A stretch of 64,000 nt of DNA from Ecdyonurus torrentis (GCA_949318235.1 OX439132.1:6220034-6284033); one strand, 5' to 3'. Shown: positions 35,001-51,226, counted from the stretch's first letter. Numbers and translations are program-made. Notes: generated by a model not told the origin, from the letters alone.

Positions 35001-36977
35001 CCAGAAACAAAAAAAAATCCCATGCAACAGCTTGCCTTGTCAGTTTATATATAAAAACATTTTCTACTTTAAAAATGTGCTTGTTGTTACTACCATATAT
35101 ATTGCATGTTCAGTATCACTAAACAAAACGTTCCTAATTTAAAACTACATAATAAAAATCAACTTAAAATAATGCAAATTTAAACAAATAAAATATAAAT
35201 AATATTATTCAATTGAGGTATAATAATATTGCAAAATGTTATTTTAGCTTACCTAATTTGATTTACCTTGCAAGTCGAGAAATAAAACGTTCCTAGCATA
35301 GGCAGGCACGGGGACATCACTGTGACCCAATCATTAGCATGCAAACGCAACGAACAAAAGCTATTCATTCTATTAACTTTTTCGTTGTGGATCTTAATGT
35401 TATAGGCAGACCCCCATTTAATACAAAATCGTTTTTATAATCTTTTTACATACTAAACTTTTGTTTAATTTAAAATTACAATAAAAAAAAATATATATAT
35501 TTTATACAATTTCAAAAAAGATTGAAAAATCACATTTAAATAGATTGATTTGATAGTTTCACATTATGAAAATATATAATATTGATCAAAGTGCATGCAT
35601 GTGTTCTTTAAATTTTGGAATTTCTATAAATCATAATGTGTCTCAATTTATATAAATTCAATTTTGAAAGAATTATCAATTTTGATCTTACGATAAATAA
35701 TAATAATAATACAATTAATAAGCCATCGCAGACAAAAAATGTGTACGCATAATAAAACTAAATTATCATTATTTTTAATGCCAGATGAAGAACTGTAATG
35801 CAAATTATTGTAAAATATAAACTGCAATACGGTCAATAAAGTGCATCAAATTATTGTAGTATAGTCAAAAACAAAGTAATTTCCTGTAGAGTACAAATTT
35901 ATTTTGTGTTCATTTATATCCATAATAAATAATAAGGTACGTTGAAACTTTCAAAACCTACTAGATGTCTCGTAACAAAGTAGTGATCTATCTATAATAC
36001 TGTAATGAGACAAATTACTATACGTCATATTGTATTTATTATTTTTTTTTTTTTAAAGTTTTATCCGTGGTAATATTAGGTGCATGAGTGCAAGTGATCT
36101 AATATGGTAAGTGATCTAAATGGTGAGCTCAAAATAATAAAACTATGCCTTGCAGCTCATCTAGAGAATAATAGAGAAACAAAAATTTACATGAGGTCTG
36201 CGTAATTATACTATATTATTTATGACATTTAAGATATAGTGCGTATTCTATAGCAATATTAAAAGCCTTTCCAGCAATGTTTAATTGTTACTCCCTGTAA
36301 GTTTATTTATGGTATTCCCATTTTAAGAGATAAAGTATATTTTAACAATACTATAATATATTAAATTGCTCCTTGCTATTCTTTTATAGCTCCCTATTAC
36401 ATGGTATAGCGAATGACTAAATGCTCACGTTTTTTGTGTTTTTTCTTCTTCATCTTCCTATAGTTCTATATTTCCAGAGAGTACGACCTTTTTTATGCAT
36501 TAATCAAGTTTTATAAAGCAAAACTTGTGTATTAACTATATAATTTTCAGTACAAATAAATGAAAAAGATATGTTTGTTTGGCAGATAAAATTCGTAAAG
36601 TTATTTTTGGACGCGTGTGCCTTCTTTCTAGCCTGCATGTTTATCTAACGCAGAGCTTTCTTTCAATTTTGAGTTTTTGCAACAAGCATGCTATGCAGAA
36701 ATAAACAAATAAATCATAAAAATCATAGTTGCAATATATTTTATTCATAATTGTATTCCAGATTATATAACTATTTCTTATTTTATGTGAAAAAAAAAAT
36801 TTAATAACAAATTTAATGCAAAATTGATCATTATATATTCATTATACTTACTTCTAGGTAAAACAAATCTTCTTTTATTATCATGGAATCTAAATATTCT
36901 TCATAAATAGCATACAAGTTAATTGCTCTATTGAGAACAGATTCTTTGATTATTCCTGTGTTTGGTTTAATTCGCAT
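32027..36977 (-). CDS. CFAP299: Cilia- and flagella-associated protein 299
   Basis: Six minus-strand exons in transcript order: 36977-36852, 33599-33487, 33007-32896, 32652-32582, 32488-32284, 32122-32027; 240 aa, close to the human protein (about 233 aa). All junctions are GT-AG and in phase. Recognised by its N-terminal YEEYLDSMI...DLFYLED block, then LARKLVELG-like FARKLVELGI, the signature HEISGYIDFSHRLEIEDF, YWSGKRHLQPRRNDLSY, and the C-terminal LQAELIDHVVNR. The family (C4orf22) has no catalytic motif and is linked to motile cilia and sperm flagella in vertebrates; a role in sperm axonemes is a reasonable inference here. Intron 1 is 3.25 kb and contains a CRE-bearing MITE. It is transcribed towards SLC17 gene D. 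The start ATG is the only in-frame one before the conserved block. Confidence 0.92.
33736..34022. mobile_element. CRE-bearing MITE family, copy 2
   Basis: In CFAP299 intron 1. The left end (TTTCATATTCTA, CTGACTCGATTCATA) and right end (TGATTCAGGATAA, TTTTAGAATATGCAATAAA) form inverted repeats. The interior has two exact TGACGTCA sites, 33846-33853 and 33900-33907, in mirrored halves. A further TGACGTCA at 34455-34462 lies outside the element. Confidence 0.75.
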
Positions 36978-38708
36978 GATTCACTAAAAAATTATTAACT
37001 CTACAAATTTTGGATAACATTTGTACTTCACTTGCTGTTGGTTAGTGTCTTTATTACGACAAACTGCGAAGCTAGGCTCAGAGAAATGATCGCGTGACTG
37101 TTTCAGACCGCCCTATGTTGTCCTTTTTCCTCCTAGTTAATTTGTAAAGAAATTTCTCTATCATATTCCCCTACTAACGTTTATTTAGACGATATTATAG
37201 GACACCCCATGTTACTTCCACCCCTATTATTTAATAATTAAACATTTTATTATATATATAGTCAAGAGAAATTATAAAATATGAAATATATAGTCTGCAG
37301 CTTAAAAAGAATATCTAAAATTTTATAAAGAAGAACAAAACATTGATAAATAAAATTATCAAGAGAAAGGGAAAATGAATATTTTTTTTACAAGTATATA
37401 TAAAGTCATAATAATAATTTAAAAGCTTGCTCTTTTATTTGTAGTAAAATATAAACGAGGTGCCTTATGGTGCTCATATTGAAATTCTTGCAGGAAGTAT
37501 AAATATGTTTCATGACATTTTGAACTTTATTTTATTTCTTAAAATACAGAAACAAATTTACCTGTTGGGGAAGAAATAACATAATAAAATTTATTTATTT
37601 TTTATCTCAACCGTTTATTTTTTAATGGCAGCTAATATCATAATAATATTATTATTCCTTTTTTTCTTCTTTTTTTGTACATATAATGTATATTTAGATA
37701 ATGTATGTAATTAAATACTGAGTATTAATGGCTTGATCTAATGCATTAGTAATTTAATATTATACTGTATGTTTAATCTTTATTTTATTACAAAACTTTG
37801 ACAAGATAATTATGTTCAAATATGTCAGTGGGTGTATATATGGCCTGTCAATAAAAATTTATTATATAAGTTGTAGATGGTCTAGGCCTATAATATATTT
37901 ATACTTCTGATCAGGAAGTCAGAATACAGAAAGATGCTTTTATTACTTTTAAATTCTATTCATTTAAAAAAAGCGCCTTGAATCTAGGCAACTTGTTGTG
38001 CACAGTTGTAATGCGGTGCAGTATGCAGACCGCAAATCAGGGGCTAAAACGACGCGAGTAACTCAAAAATAATTTTTATATTGTAGGAAAAAATAAAAAA
38101 ATGTAATACTTTTTGTATTGACTGTGAGCAAATAATAACTTTTTTTGATTGATTCCCTATAAAATGGCACGTTTCAGCTGTATTATTATTTTTGGCTAAT
38201 ATCAAAATTCTCCTGCACTATATAGTATTTATATATTTTTTATGGGTATATAGTTTGAAGTTTGAACAAAATCTTGAAGGAACCCCAATCTTTCTGCAAT
38301 AATGTTTGTACATACAATTTAATATTTACATCCTATATTATATATATTTTTTTCATAGTTACAGTATTCAGAAATACGTAGTCATAAACAATTTTTTAAT
38401 GCAATGCAGATTATCAACAACCTTTCGTTGGGATTATAAATATATAGTTAAAACTGAACTGATAGATTACTTATTCTACTATTATCTCTTCTGCTAAAAT
38501 AACAGGCCTAAACAAAATGTAAATTTTTAAATGAAATTCACATTAATATACCACAAGGATGTAATTTATACATTTAAGTGAGAAGATATTTTTACAGTAC
38601 ATGATATTTTTATTGCTTATATAAATTTACATTAGAACATATAATTGAGTGAAGTACAAAAAGGGGAAAAAATAGCATAATATTTTAATAAGTTTGTAGT
38701 TAATTTGA
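36978..38708. other. Intergenic region CFAP299 / LSM7
   Basis: About 1.7 kb. The part adjoining 36978 is the likely CFAP299 promoter and 5' UTR; the part near 38708 is the LSM7 3' UTR. No exon or structured element recognised between them. Confidence 0.5.
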
Positions 38709-41110
38709 TCATCCATCTTGCTGTACAAAAGGATTTGGAATGCTTTCCATGCCATCCATAGGACAAATGAGAACCACTGCAGTGCCTCGACAGACAACCA
38801 GACCCAATTGTCGTGTGTCTTCTGTTAACTTGTAAGGATCATCTGGATCTGAAAAATAAATATTAAAAAATGCATTACTCTGCTGCGTGACTGTACTTTC
38901 TGCTTTCATATTTACATGTAATGCAAAAATTTACCTACATAATTTATAATTTTTAATGACTGCAGGTAAAAGACTTTTAGCTCTGAAACTTATATCTTGG
39001 GCCTAAATTTATCATGTCATTTGAAACTCAGTGGTATAAACCTATTTGATAATTTTTTTAGGACCCATGAGACTATCAGACAACAGCGGGATAAAAATAT
39101 TGTCATTAACATGGGACCAATGTCTTAACATTTCTTCTGACTCCCTGTATAAATCTACAATCAAACGTCTAATAGTGCCACTGTATAATTGTTTAACTAA
39201 AATACTGCTTCACAAGGTTCAGCATCTTGTCGTTATCTGACTTTCAAATTGAAGGGGGGAAAAAAAAAGCCAAGAGTTGGAAGATGATTAAGGAACATGC
39301 TTTGCGTTTCTATTATTATTTTTTTAATTTAAAATTTGTTTGGTGAACAGCCAATCTTGTATGTCAATATTTGAAGATGGCTTGTGCCTTGAAAGGAAAA
39401 CACAGAAACCCCCCTTCCTATGATTTTAGTAAAGAAAAAATTTTAAAAGGGGGTTTGTTTATACATTGTGATGCTTTCATTGACATTCTCAAACTTACCT
39501 CTGAGGAACTCAGTTGTACTGTCCAGTACAAGGTTTAATAATGGATCATATCCTTTTAAAATGCCATATGCTTCTCGTCCACCCGCAAATTTGACTCGGA
39601 TATTCTTTTCTAAATATTTGGACAAATCTAAAATACTCTCCTTGCGCTTCTTCTCCTTGTTGTCACCCTGTGCTTGCTGTAAATAAATTAATAAAAAACA
39701 ATAAATTATGGTACGTATCATAAGTCTGAAATGAATCAGACTATTCTAGAAAATGTATAACAAGGGACAAATTATACTTTGATCAATAGTGAGGGTAATT
39801 TTCATTTTAGGCTTTTTTAAAGGTAATATTGATATAGGTACTTATATATTATATTATCTCCTTTGTCAATGATATTCTGATGTGGTCTATTTCCTAACAT
39901 TAGAAGGCTTGCAAAAGTGGCTTTAGTAAGAAAATAAACAAACTCAAAGTGCAACAACACTACTAAAAAACTGACAGATGACTTTATGTTCCTGTCTTGA
40001 TGGAACATGCTTTATAAAGATGCCGTCACATATCTATTTATTTGTTTCAACTTTGCACAGCAAGTTGTGGAATATATAGCTTTGTTACAAATGGGAATAA
40101 TAATTTTGCTGTGCAACGTTACAACAAATAAATAAATATGTGAATGCGCCTTTATGGGAACATGAAGCAGCTATAACTCAAGTAAGAATTTTTGCTAATA
40201 CTGTACTGAAATTTTTATTGCAGCTTCCTGATCGAGCCTCAAATCTAGTTTTCCTGAATTTCAACCCTGCAATTTGGTTATACTGTACAAGCTATATTTT
40301 TATTCAATTGACTTGAAATTTAGGAAAACAATAGCTTTGAAGCTTAAATTCAGTATAAGCTACAGTCTACGACTGGAAAACAAAGTTGACGTCTGCTAGC
40401 AATGCTAGCCTAGCATTGTTATTGGACTCTGGGTTTGTTTTTTCTTATTAAAACCTATTTTACAAGTCTTCTATTTCACTGCAGACTTTATTATTATACT
40501 CTAGTTGTAAAAAATAAGGTGTACGCATATGTATCAAATACATATGAATGTATATTTATGCATACAATACATTTATATATGTATCGATCTACGGGCACAA
40601 ATTGCAAATATATGATGTAATCATACGGTTACAGCACCCTAACTTGTGCCGTAGTGCCCAGTTAATAATAAAGGTGTGACACAAAACTGTTAATATGTAT
40701 AACGTACATAATATATGTATTAAAAGACCCAGGTATAATGCCGGCATGCACGTGCAGGGATTGGGAATCATGATGATGCATGATTAATGAATGATGTAAG
40801 AGGTCGACTACAGTATTCTATATGGGTATATTATGGGATTAAGTTCAAAAGAAAGATAAACAAAGCAAGATAATTTCCTCGAGTAATAGCACTTATTAAT
40901 AAAATAATAGGGAATAAAAATTTCAGAGTATCAAAAGCAGAAAATGTTTTTGGACTTTTCCTGATAAGCAAGTATTGCATCAATATTACCACATATCTAT
41001 TAAATGAATCACAAAATAATACGTTAATTATGCTTTTGATATGATCGGCAAAATTGTGTATCACATAATTAATTATATATTTAGAAAATTAATTTTCTTA
41101 CCGAAGCCAT
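38709..41110 (-). CDS. LSM7: U6 snRNA-associated Sm-like protein LSm7
   Basis: Three minus-strand exons: 41110-41102 (only MAS), 39676-39499, 38848-38709; 108 aa against about 103 in human. After a short Gln/Asp/Lys-rich N terminus, KKRKESILDLSKYLEKNIR begins the Sm fold. Sm1 is VKFAGGREAYGILKGYDPLLNLVLD and Sm2 is LGLVVCRGTAVVLICPMDGME, followed by the LSm7 C terminus NPFVQQDG. LSm7 is a subunit of the LSm2-8 ring that binds the U6 snRNA 3' end in the nucleus and of the cytoplasmic LSm1-7 ring that promotes decapping. All functional loops look intact. The 9-nt first coding exon is supported by a canonical donor and correct phase. Shares a 242-bp divergent promoter region with KICS2. Intron 1 (1.4 kb) contains a foldback element. 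Confidence 0.96.
38960..39120. repeat. Diverged copy of the 47946-48130 dispersed repeat
   Basis: In LSM7 intron 2. Scattered matches in the same order as the 47946-48130 repeat: CATTTGAAA, TTTTTTTAG followed by ACCCATGA, ATCAGA and ATGGGA. Identity is modest, so it is an old copy or only partly related. Confidence 0.4.
40003..40165. mobile_element. Foldback (MITE-like) element in LSM7 intron 1
   Basis: Imperfect inverted arms of about 58 bp. The left arm runs from GGAACATG through CACATATCTATTTATTTGTT to TTGCACAGCAA, and the right arm returns as TTGCTGTGCAACG, AACAAATAAATAAATATGTG and CATG. No ORF. Confidence 0.6.
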
Positions 41111-41352
41111 GGTTTGTTTTCTTTTACAATTTACGTTTGTTTTGTATCAAAATCTGATCAAAATTTACAATTTTATGCATTCAAGCGCCATCTAGGGGAA
41201 AATTTTAGAACTTCGAAATCACTTTAAAAAATAAAATAAAAAACAGCTGGAAAATTAAAAAGTTCAATCTCAACTCAAAGTGCAAATGCTCGGGCTCGTT
41301 GTGTATTTTGCCAGTTTTTTGCAGAACAAGAGAACTCAAATTGCAATTCAAA
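41111..41352. promoter_or_regulatory. Divergent (bidirectional) promoter region LSM7 / KICS2
   Basis: Only 242 bp separate the two divergently oriented start codons, so both 5' UTRs and core promoters must lie here or within exon 1 of either gene. No TATA box could be singled out in the AT-rich background. The arrangement suggests shared regulation; this is inferred from spacing alone. Confidence 0.6.
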
Positions 41353-44300
41353 ATGATGGACCGAGAAGAAGAATATCTTAGCAATTTTTTCACGCACGTG
41401 TCACAACTCTCATTCGACAAAGCCAAAGAATTAGTGGTAAGTTGAAAAAGTCAGCAGTGGATGCTGTCGTTCCTCGATTTCTTACTTTATAAAAATATTA
41501 AAAACGATTATGCAATATATAGCAGAATATGAACTCCAAATTTTACAGGAAAGAGAGAAAGAAGTCAGTAACCTGCAATCCACACCATGGAATATGCTCA
41601 TTGCTGCACTTGCTCAATTTGCTGCTGCAGAGAGGTCCTATGTGGAACTTGGATTTTTTGCCAACAGACAAAAAAGTTTCCTAAGAAAAGATGTATGCAT
41701 CTGAATTTTATTAAATGTCTGTAAATGTATACTGTATATTTTATAATTACTATTTTCATGTTACAGAATTCACTCCGATCATGTTACGAGCAACTACGTT
41801 CAGATATGCATCGTTTAGAGGACATCTCCAAACATAACAGAACAGTTTTAACTGTTGCCTCACAGTTGGGACATTTTATGACAGCTAGAATTGAACTAAT
41901 AGAATTGTATCCTTTTAAATGCTCCTTCATTGCCAATATTTTAGTCGTTACATAAATACCATTGGGGGCTAAAATTTCACAACCCTAAAATGAGTGAAAG
42001 GTATTTATAAAAAAAATACAACTGCCAATAACTGTGACCTACCGATAGCCATTATGTACAATTAGTCAATTATGGTAGTACAGTCCCTGTTTTCAGCAGC
42101 CCCACAGAATTCGGCAGTTATTTAATTATTATTATTATATGTACATCCTATATATATAGGATACGTATATATATTTATTTTTTTGCGAAACCACCAACAG
42201 CTGCGACTAGAAAAAAAAAAAAAGGAGATGGGAGAGGTAAATCTTTATGACACTAAAAAATCTTCAGCTCTTGGAATTGCATGCCCTTGAAGTAAAAAAT
42301 ATGTTTAAGTGGGGTGTCTAAAATTATTAAGGTGCCGAAAACTGGTCCCTCTACCATAACATACCGGTTTAATAGAAGCTGCTAGAATTGTAAAATATAT
42401 GAACATATTTTTGAATTTTTGATGCATAAATTCCTTAACAATTATCTAGCTATGAAAAGATGCAAGCATGTGGGGCAACAAAGCCAGTAAGATTTTGTGA
42501 ACTTTTGGGCTCTCTGGAAGACTTGGTCGACAGACATGCACTTGCTTGTCCTCATTTGGCTCTTACGTGGCTTAAAGCAGCTCTAAGTTTAGAGTGTGAG
42601 GTAATCATATAGTTTTAATGTTATTAATTAAAATTTCATTATTAATATGTATTGTTATTGTTGTATTCTTTTTTATTATTTTTATAAATTACTACATTTT
42701 TTATTCTAACGATTAACTTTTTTGTTTGTTTGTTAGGTTTTAGTTCATTTAGTTCGAGCTGGGGCTGAGTTAGCAGATTGGAAATTTTTGCCTTCCTTGA
42801 TGCTGCTACATGGTGCACACACACGACTATTGGCTTGGGAACACTCACTTAGCAATAGAGAGGTAAGAATTAAAGTTTTGTAAAAAAAAAAAAAAAAAAA
42901 TGAACTGGGATATCTTGTTATTGTTTGGGTTCACTTTATTTGTTAATTTTCAGTCCTGGCGTCTTGGCTCATTTCTGGCAACTCCTCGTTTACCTCCACT
43001 TCATCAGTGGTTAGCACGCATGAAAGGTGGACTTTGTGCCAAGTTTGCACTGCTCTTCTACAACACTTTATCTCAGCAAACTACACCGACTGAAATGAGA
43101 GCATTGTGTACTAAATTAGCTTCAGTTATTGACTACCATCACAGGTAATGATTTTTTTTTTGTTTTTACACTGCTAACAGAATTAATTATTATTTTTATC
43201 TTTGACTCAAAACCTAATTATTAGGTAGTATTATCCAAGAGCAGAAATGATACTGATGTTGTTGAACTAAACAACACTTCTACTGTTGGCGGGATTGCTC
43301 ACCTTTACACCTATGTTTATCGTGATAGCTAGAGAACTTTTTCTCTAGTGATAGCCATAGTGAAACACTTCTACACCCTATGTAGAAGGGTTTTATACCT
43401 GGTGTTGTGATAAATGTACAGATACTGATTTCTATGGCTATCGCGATACATGTAGATGCTTAAAAATGAGCAAAACCGCTAAAAGTAGAAGTGTAGTTTA
43501 GCCGCAATAGCATCAATACCATATTGAAAAATTGATTTATTAATTTTTTCCAGCACACTACTACATTAAAAATCAAATTAATTGTTGTGGCTTGTTATCT
43601 GTTAAAATTATTATTTTCTACAAAATATTACATATATTTTATTTTTAGACTGCAAAGTTTCCAACACAAAGCTGGAGCACTGGCTGTTTTCCTGGTGTTT
43701 GATTTATTTGGTATGCCAGACCATGAAGGTCCTGGCTACAAACTGCCAAGTGTAACACCCACTAGACTTTCCCCTGCTCAAGTTTCTCCTGCATCAATAG
43801 ACTCTCCATCAGGGGACTCAAGATTTGCTCAAGTCCTTTGTTTACCACAGGTATGCTTAAATAATGAGTGGTAAAAACAATGTATATACTATTAAAATAA
43901 ATGTTATTTCTGTGTATAGACAGCAAACATGTATCTAGAAGAAATTACCAAAATCATCCTGGATAAAGCAGCTGAACTTTCATTATTGGATAAAGTTGTC
44001 TACGTTAATAAAGACAGAGTAAGTAAATGATTTTGTCTATTAGTATATTTTAACTTTATAGATTTTTAAGTAGTGCTCACATTACTACTGTTCCACGATG
44101 TTTTTAATTCAGTTTGATCAAGTCTACTCCCTATCCTTTTTGTATAAAATTTATGTCAATGGATGCAAGAAAAAAATAATACATATATTATATATAAATG
44201 CTTACCAGTCAAAGTAAACGAACTACACTTTACAAATTTTATTCAAAATGACTGATTTACACTTTACAAATTCCAAGGTTACCCATCTAATTCTGCCGTT

Positions 44301-44634
44301 AAAATGGGTAGAAACGTCAAACGTGGATCGTTCGTTTTTAGGGAAATTTGTAGTGTAGTTCGTTCACTTCGATGGATAAACAGCGATACTACTGTCATGA
44401 GAATGACTTGTAGCAACCATTTTTGTTATTTGCGTTGTTTTAAGATATTTTGTGTTTATTCAGGACCAGCGCTGTGTATTCCTCATCAACGTTGACCCTC
44501 GACTCACACTTGCTGTTATGTTCTCTGGAAAACGCACTGAAAAAGACAGTGTTAGTGTATCATTCCTTTTAGAAATGGCTTCTCACCTAAGAGGCAACAA
44601 ACTCTTAGCAGCACTGAAACCTGGATCTAAGTGA
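41353..44634 (+). CDS. KICS2: KICSTOR complex subunit KICS2 (C12orf66 homolog)
   Basis: Nine exons: 41353-41436, 41549-41692, 41767-41906, 42450-42600, 42737-42862, 42954-43144, 43649-43850, 43920-44018, 44464-44634; 435 aa against about 445 in human. All junctions are GT-AG and in phase. Recognisable blocks are MTARIELIEFYEKM, ADWKFLPSLMLLHGAHTRL, HQWLARMKGGLCAKFALLF (a helical block) followed by LSQQTTPTEMRALC, and the C-terminal ALKPGSK end. The protein has a long N-terminal helical part and a C-terminal roadblock/longin-like part in vertebrate orthologs. KICSTOR (KPTN, ITFG2, C12orf66, SZT2) tethers GATOR1 to lysosomes and restrains mTORC1 when amino acids are scarce. Region 240-310 carries a Pro/Ser-rich insert between conserved blocks. 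There are two adjacent ATGs at the start; either could initiate. Introns 6 and 8 contain inverted-repeat elements. PolyA signal at 44729-44734. Confidence 0.9.
43267..43501. mobile_element. MITE-like inverted repeat in KICS2 intron 6
   Basis: Arms of about 70 bp begin CTAAACAACACTTCTAC and end GTAGAAGTGTAGTTTAG, with further pairing through TGCTCA / TGAGCA and ATCGTGATAGC / GCTATCGCGAT. It spans 235 bp, with no ORF and no clear target duplication. Confidence 0.65.
44205..44372. mobile_element. MITE-like inverted repeat in KICS2 intron 8
   Basis: Outer arms AGTAAACGAACTACACTTTA and AGTGTAGTTCGTTCACTT pair. An inner hairpin uses ACCCAT near 44281 and ATGGGT near 44304. It lies about 90 bp before exon 9. 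Confidence 0.55.
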
Positions 44635-45077
44635 TTTTTTATGAACTTTTTAAACTATTTTTCTATATAATTATTCTGCTACTATATCTATATTAATATT
44701 ATTATACCAATTTTATGCTGCAAAGCAAAATAAAACATTTATTGTCAAATGAAAATATTTTCGACTTCATATGAAATGGTTTGGAATGCTTGTACATATA
44801 CATAAATTTTAGGCAAGTGTAAAAATGGAGCGTTTGCTTGCTGTTTTGAAATATTTTAAATTTTTGGTGGGAAATATTCAAACAGTTGAAGGTAAAAAAT
44901 AACCATAAGTTGAACTGGCGGTGTGATTAAAAAGGAAAAACAAGTTTATTTTCTTATTACATAATCATTCTTTGCAGTCTCAACAAAATTTATATTACCT
45001 TATTTAAGTTGAGTGTTAAGTTTAACCTTGATTCAATATTCTTATAAGCTTAGTACTCAAATAAAATCTCGGGAACT
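44635..45077. other. Intergenic region KICS2 / RNLS
   Basis: Short tail-to-head spacer of 443 bp. It holds the KICS2 polyA signal at 44729-44734 and presumably the RNLS promoter. Nothing else recognised. Confidence 0.6.
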
Positions 45078-49383
<4,306 letters not shown>

Positions 49384-49708
49384 TTCTATCTCATCTTCAC
49401 ATGAACATATTGGTGTTGCCTTATATCACAATGGTAAATATTTTAAAATATCCTACATACCTCATGCAAATTACATTTTAGAAATTAAGAATTGGAGTTG
49501 CATTTTAATATTGATATTTTATAAAAATAGAAATGATAAAAATAGAAATATATTTTTTCATTTTTTTTTTCTTTTCTTTTGCATTATTTTATTATTGTAT
49601 GTGGCATTATAATAGTCGAAATGCTACTAAAACTTGATGCTGCTGAATTTGAATTCATAAGTGCTACAATATAATAAAAATATATTAATGTGGAAAAGAG
49701 AATTGGTC

Positions 49709-49859
49709 ATATCGTCTCTATCGCGTCAAAACGTTTCAAGTGAAATTATCACGAGCTCGCCAAACGTTCCTTCTACATAGGGTTTACTGTGTCAGATGGA
49801 ACGTTTGGCGCGCTCGTGATAATTTCACTTGAAACGTTTTGACGCGATAGAGACGATAT
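49709..49859. repeat. Near-perfect long hairpin
   Basis: Arms 49709-49770 and 49798-49859 are 62 nt each with a single mismatch, around a 27-nt loop. The left arm starts ATATCGTCTCTATCGCG. It could be a very young palindromic MITE or a hairpin-RNA locus. It starts 326 bp after the RNLS stop. Confidence 0.85.
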
Positions 49860-50630
49860 ACTCTCATTGAAACAATATAAAGATGAGTCATTCATATTTT
49901 TGTATTTTGAACTGGCACTCATATTTTTATGTTAATTAAGTGACTGGCAAAATGAAGTCCACTTTAAGATTTTTTCAATGAATTAAAACAATTTTATTTT
50001 TTTATTAATTTTAATTAAGCCAGCAGCAAAAATTTTATTGCCTCAATGACTTTGCGAGAAAAGGAGTGTGGTGTACGTGTACTTTTTAGTAATGCAGTAA
50101 TGCTTTTATCAAGTACTGCTTCCTAGGAAATGTATAATATGTATGTACTTTTTTTTTTTAAATGCAAGTACTTAATAAAGTTTTATTTCGCTTTGGAAAA
50201 TATAAAGGCGTTTAAAAAAACTATTCACAATATAGGAAAAGAGTTCTATTATTACAATTTAGGCGTGATTGAATTTGTGGGTAATGAAGGTAGAATAAGA
50301 GCAACTGACAAACTACTATATACATTACGCAGAATACAAGGAAGTCTGTCAGTTTATAATTCATACTTTTTTTTTTAATAATTACATCCATAATAATGAT
50401 TAATAATTAATTAATAATACACTATACTGTATGACGTATGAAGTTATAGGCCCTTATGTGTGTTGCACAATAACTTTGGTGAAGCTTTTTCTCCATGGCC
50501 ATTTATTTTAAAGGTTTCATATTTATGTTATCTACATCAATAAATTCTTTCGCTATCAAGTTCTGATCATTTGAGATTGTTCGCATGTAAGTGTTTGTGC
50601 ATTTGCGTGCGGTGCGTACGGGTGCGTGCA

Positions 50631-50816
50631 GCAATGTCTCTCACATGTCTTCCAACTCCAGGCACTTTTTGTAGTCCAGGGACACTAGCAACACCGCACG
50701 TGAAACCTGAACTACAATGTTAAGCTTACAAAGCTTTTAGTTCCGTTGGCGCTGCGTCGTTTCATATTAGACTACGCGCTAGCATAGGGAGTTGGAAGAC
50801 ATGTGAGAGACATTGC
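50631..50816. mobile_element. TIR element with flanking 5-bp duplication
   Basis: Perfect 29-bp terminal inverted repeats: 50631-50659 begins GCAATGTCTCTCACATG and 50788-50816 is its exact reverse complement. Both outer flanks read GTGCA (50626-50630 and 50817-50821), a candidate target-site duplication. The 128-bp interior has no ORF, so the element is non-autonomous. Confidence 0.7.
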
Positions 50817-51155
50817 GTGCAGCAAGAGAAAATATTTTGAAAATAGCGCCAATTTCTAATTGGTCGATTTTCAAATGTTTCTACCACAGCTGCTGGTGTT
50901 TTGGTTTGGATGTGAAATTTTTTATTGGAAATTTTACTCACTTTATGCATTAAAAACATACAGTGCTGTAATAGTGAAGAGCTTTTAGGGTTTCCTGTAT
51001 ATCCCTGTGTGTCAAGAAAACCGGTGCTTGAGAGTCATCATCATTGGTAAGTCAAATCTCTTAAAGTAGTTTGAACGAGGTTGTTAACAGCTGATTTTAA
51101 ATTTATTTGAAGTTTGGCGCTCACTTGAATTTAATTTCATCATTAAAAACTTTGC

Positions 51156-51226
51156 AATAACCGAGTCTCGATCCGCTGACCCTCGTCATGTAAAAACAGC
51201 GCTCTACCAACTGTGCTGTCAAGGTA
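51156..51226 (-). repeat. tRNA-like remnant
   Basis: The minus strand reads AGCACAGTTGGTAGAGCGCT (D-arm / A box) and then GGGTCAGCGGATCGAGACTC (T-arm / B-box-like). The acceptor stem does not pair and the anticodon stem is poor, so a tRNA pseudogene or tRNA-derived SINE head is more likely than a functional tRNA. Confidence 0.45.

Noticed and set aside
51156..51226. Functional tRNA gene
   Set aside because: Acceptor stem does not pair and the anticodon stem is weak; kept only as a tRNA-like remnant.
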